6,927 nt of DNA, taken from Treponema sp. UBA1240 (GTDB taxonomy: Bacteria > Spirochaetota > Spirochaetia > Treponematales > Treponemataceae). Where the stretch lies: positions 8,203 through 15,129 of the forward strand of contig DBWK01000015.1 in the NCBI GenBank assembly GCA_002308875.1, in the 5' to 3' direction. Positions 5,004-6,927 of this stretch are shown piece by piece. The notes under the pieces were generated by a model. It saw only the letters and a program-made list of their open reading frames with translations. It was not told where the DNA came from and made no database searches. A program made the translations under genes and the position numbers. The stretch's first letter is position 1. Each line of letters starts with the position of its first letter.

Positions 5004-6536
5004 GTGAAAAAAACAAGGTTTTTCTGGTTTGCAATATCTGTGTTTTTTCTCGCACACGCCGCATTGTTCGGTATTGAAGAAAATTGGACTATGGCAGCCG
5101 TTCCTTTTACCGCGGGTACTTCAACCGAATCACAGGAAGCACTTGAACAGGCAGCCAGAACATTACCGGGGCTTTTGTTAGATTATCTTGAGGGCAGCGG
5201 AAACCGCGTAATGGAAGATGATGAAATAAAAAACCGTGTTTTGTTCTCGCTTATGACCGAACGGCAGGAATTGTTCGACCAGCTTTCTAACGAACTGCGC
5301 ACAAGGGATGCGGTTATGTTCAATTCTTCAACTTCAACTGAAAAACGAAAACAAAAAAAGCAATCCGCCGCCCGTATCAAAGAATTGCAGGAAAAAATAC
5401 AGAACAACCTTGCAAAAGCCGCCAATCCGCTTGGAATAGATGAAACCGTAAAGAAAAAAGATCTGCCTGTAGGACAGAAAGTTGCATATATTTCACCGTT
5501 AAGACCGGGCGACAAGCTTTCGCTTGTTACCTGGCGCGATGACAGTTCGCTTTTTTTTGACAAAAAATCGGATGACGAAACTGAGTTTGACTTTGAACAG
5601 CGTGTTGTAAATGCGGGCATTTCTGCGTTGTTGAGCGGGTCCGTGTCAGAGCGCGCCGGCTTTTTGCGTGCAACCGTTTCTTTGTCCGTTTACCCCGGAG
5701 GTGAAATTGCGGCAACAGTTTCTGATATAGGCAGCATTACTGATTTGCCGGCTCTTGCGGAACAGTTGGTTCAGGCATTGTATCCCGCCGTTATAAATTC
5801 CAAACCGGTACGTCTGCGCTTTGAGATAAATCCGCCTGAAGCCGCAAAGGTTGCAAAAATATATGTTGACGGCACAAGCATGATTTCCGAAGAACAGGAT
5901 TTGCAGAGCGGTGTGCATGAAATAACAATAGACGCGGCAGGCTTTAAGTCAAAAGAGTTTTCATACGATTTTTACGGCGAAGAAGAATTCCTGGTACGCG
6001 TAACAATGCGAGAGGATGAAAGAATGAAGGTTTTTCTTGATTCTACAACATCCTCGGCGGGTCAGTTCTATTTGAACGCAATTCCGGTTGAAAACGCTGC
6101 GGAAACAGTTCTGTCATACGGAACAGCTATCGGAGAGTTTGAATCTGTAGAGGGCTTTAACGACTATTTTATGCTTGAAAACCGCAATCCTCAGGTTTCG
6201 CAGGGACCGTTCAAGCTGCAAAAAATAAATGTGCGTACTTCCACCAGCGATATTTCAGCCGAGATTGAAAAAAGCAGAAAGACCATGTACAATTCCTACG
6301 CTGCGCTTATGCTTTCAATGCCGCTGCTGTTCTTCAGTAACGGAACACAGATTGCTTCAAAAAATGCGTACTTGTACGGAATGTCGGATATAAAGAGAAG
6401 CCAGAATTGGATGAAGATGCGCAATTTTTCAAACGCTTTGAGCATAACGCTCGGACTTAATTTTGCGTTCCAGCTGGGACGATACCTGTATAAGGCAAAC
6501 AGTATTTTACCGCAGGAGATTGTTGTCAGCGAATAA
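5004..6536 (+). CDS. Exported or membrane PEGA-domain protein of unknown function
   Basis: The 510-residue product starts at GTG 5004, 11 bases after the prfB stop, with GGGA (4994-4997) as a plausible ribosome binding site. A signal peptide (KKTR, hydrophobic 6-22, likely cleavage near ALFG-IEE) precedes a domain beginning WTMAAVPFTAGTSTE, which resembles the openings of periplasmic proteins that build on a TolB-like N-terminal fold. Residues 85-140 are highly charged and probably helical or coiled coil. A PEGA-like surface-layer domain is at about 268-337 (RLRFEINPPEA, KIYVDG, LQSGVHEITIDAAGFKSKEF). Two hydrophobic segments, about 431-445 and 476-496, suggest membrane anchoring near the C-terminus. 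PEGA domains are associated with envelope proteins. No specific role can be read from the sequence. It lies between prfB and ftsY and appears co-transcribed with them. Confidence 0.83.
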   Translation: MKKTRFFWFAISVFFLAHAALFGIEENWTMAAVPFTAGTSTESQEALEQAARTLPGLLLDYLEGSGNRVMEDDEIKNRVLFSLMTERQELFDQLSNELRTRDAVMFNSSTSTEKRKQKKQSAARIKELQEKIQNNLAKAANPLGIDETVKKKDLPVGQKVAYISPLRPGDKLSLVTWRDDSSLFFDKKSDDETEFDFEQRVVNAGISALLSGSVSERAGFLRATVSLSVYPGGEIAATVSDIGSITDLPALAEQLVQALYPAVINSKPVRLRFEINPPEAAKVAKIYVDGTSMISEEQDLQSGVHEITIDAAGFKSKEFSYDFYGEEEFLVRVTMREDERMKVFLDSTTSSAGQFYLNAIPVENAAETVLSYGTAIGEFESVEGFNDYFMLENRNPQVSQGPFKLQKINVRTSTSDISAEIEKSRKTMYNSYAALMLSMPLLFFSNGTQIASKNAYLYGMSDIKRSQNWMKMRNFSNALSITLGLNFAFQLGRYLYKANSILPQEIVVSE

Positions 6537-6564
6537 AGTGGCGCGGACAAGCAGAGGTTTTAAT

Positions 6565-6927
6565 ATGAAAAAGACGTTTTCAGAAAAACTAAAAAGTTTA
6601 TTTTCAAAAGATAATGCACTTTCATCTTCTTTTTTTGAAGATTTTGCTGATACCCTGATAGAGGGCGATTTGGGCGCAAAGGATTCATTCGAAATAACGG
6701 ATACACTTGAACAGTTGTGCAGAAAAGAAAATATAACAGATCCCTCGCAGGTGGGAGCTCAGCTTAAAAAGATTCTTGAAGGCTGTGTTTTGTCAGAAAC
6801 TTTGCAGCCGGAACAGGGAAAAACGAACATTTATCTGCTCCTCGGCGTAAACGGTGTGGGAAAAACCACCACAGTAGCAAAGCTTGCACAGTACTATTCC
6901 AAAAACACAAACGTAATAATGGCTGGC
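6565..6927 (+). CDS. ftsY: Signal recognition particle receptor FtsY, 3' partial
   Basis: The first 121 codons of ftsY run in frame to the window end. FtsY is the membrane-associated GTPase that receives SRP-ribosome complexes and hands nascent membrane proteins to the Sec translocon. The ATG follows AGAGG (6553-6557) by seven bases. Residues 1-85 form a helical N domain (KTFSEKLKSLFSK, then FFEDFADTLIEGDLGAKDS, typical of FtsY N domains). The G1 P-loop is GVNGVGKT at 94-101, followed by TTVAKLAQYY. GVNGVGKTT is characteristic of FtsY, whereas Ffh usually has GLQGSGKTT. The long acidic A domain of E. coli FtsY is missing, so this is the short form common outside enterobacteria. The remaining G motifs lie beyond the window. 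Confidence 0.93.
   Translation, partial: MKKTFSEKLKSLFSKDNALSSSFFEDFADTLIEGDLGAKDSFEITDTLEQLCRKENITDPSQVGAQLKKILEGCVLSETLQPEQGKTNIYLLLGVNGVGKTTTVAKLAQYYSKNTNVIMAG

Noticed and set aside
5551..5568. Run of eight T followed by GACAAAAAA inside the PEGA gene, suggesting a phase-variation tract or an internal promoter (contains TTGACA).
   Set aside because: The gene is intact through the tract, eight bases is short for a contingency locus in an AT-rich region, and no -10-like hexamer follows at 17 bases.
1..6927. CRISPR array or cas1 that would accompany the Cas2-like gene.
   Set aside because: No regularly spaced direct repeats and no Cas1-like reading frame were seen on either strand within the window. 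Sequence outside it cannot be judged.

Overview
The window reads as a stretch of spirochaete chromosome, most likely from Treponema or a close relative. That call is an inference. It rests on the set of secreted or lipidated proteins (a lipoprotein resembling spirochaete LIC_12708-type proteins, FN3 and PEGA proteins) placed beside prfB and ftsY, on the moderate GC content, and on AT-rich codon use. No rRNA or marker gene is present to fix the species. Coding density is very high: no intergenic gap exceeds 63 bases, and I see no tRNA, rRNA, CRISPR array, insertion sequence or clear hairpin-plus-T-run terminator.

Layout. Positions 1-537 (+) are the C-terminal part of a LysM plus LytM/M23-type cell-wall protein whose start lies outside the window. 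Its zinc-ligand motifs are missing. Its stop codon abuts the stop of a convergent leftward block (3508 down to 538). That block encodes, in order of transcription, an exported FN3-TPR-like protein, a lipoprotein, and a small single-pass membrane protein. A 63-base divergent region (3509-3571) separates it from a rightward block. The rightward block encodes a 92-residue Cas2-like protein with no CRISPR locus nearby, prfB (release factor 2, with an intact programmed +1 frameshift), an exported or membrane PEGA-domain protein, and the first 121 codons of ftsY (SRP receptor), cut by the window end.

The most striking pattern is in gene expression. The two genes with the clearest promoters (the Cas2-like gene and the lipoprotein gene) have the same arrangement: TTGACA, 17 bases, TATTCT, 6 bases, ATG. 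This puts the expected transcription start on the A of the start codon. The FN3 gene shows the same geometry with weaker hexamers. None of the three has a Shine-Dalgarno sequence. In contrast, prfB, the PEGA gene and ftsY, which lie inside the rightward block, have recognisable ribosome binding sites. The window therefore predicts leaderless mRNAs for block-leading genes and SD-driven initiation for internal genes. The divergent pair also shares its -35 region, so the two promoters probably cannot be occupied at once.

The second point of interest is the solitary Cas2-like gene, which sits 10 bases upstream of prfB and probably heads its transcript. It lies among housekeeping genes (translation termination, SRP targeting), not in a defence island, which suggests a Cas2-fold protein with a role unrelated to CRISPR adaptation.
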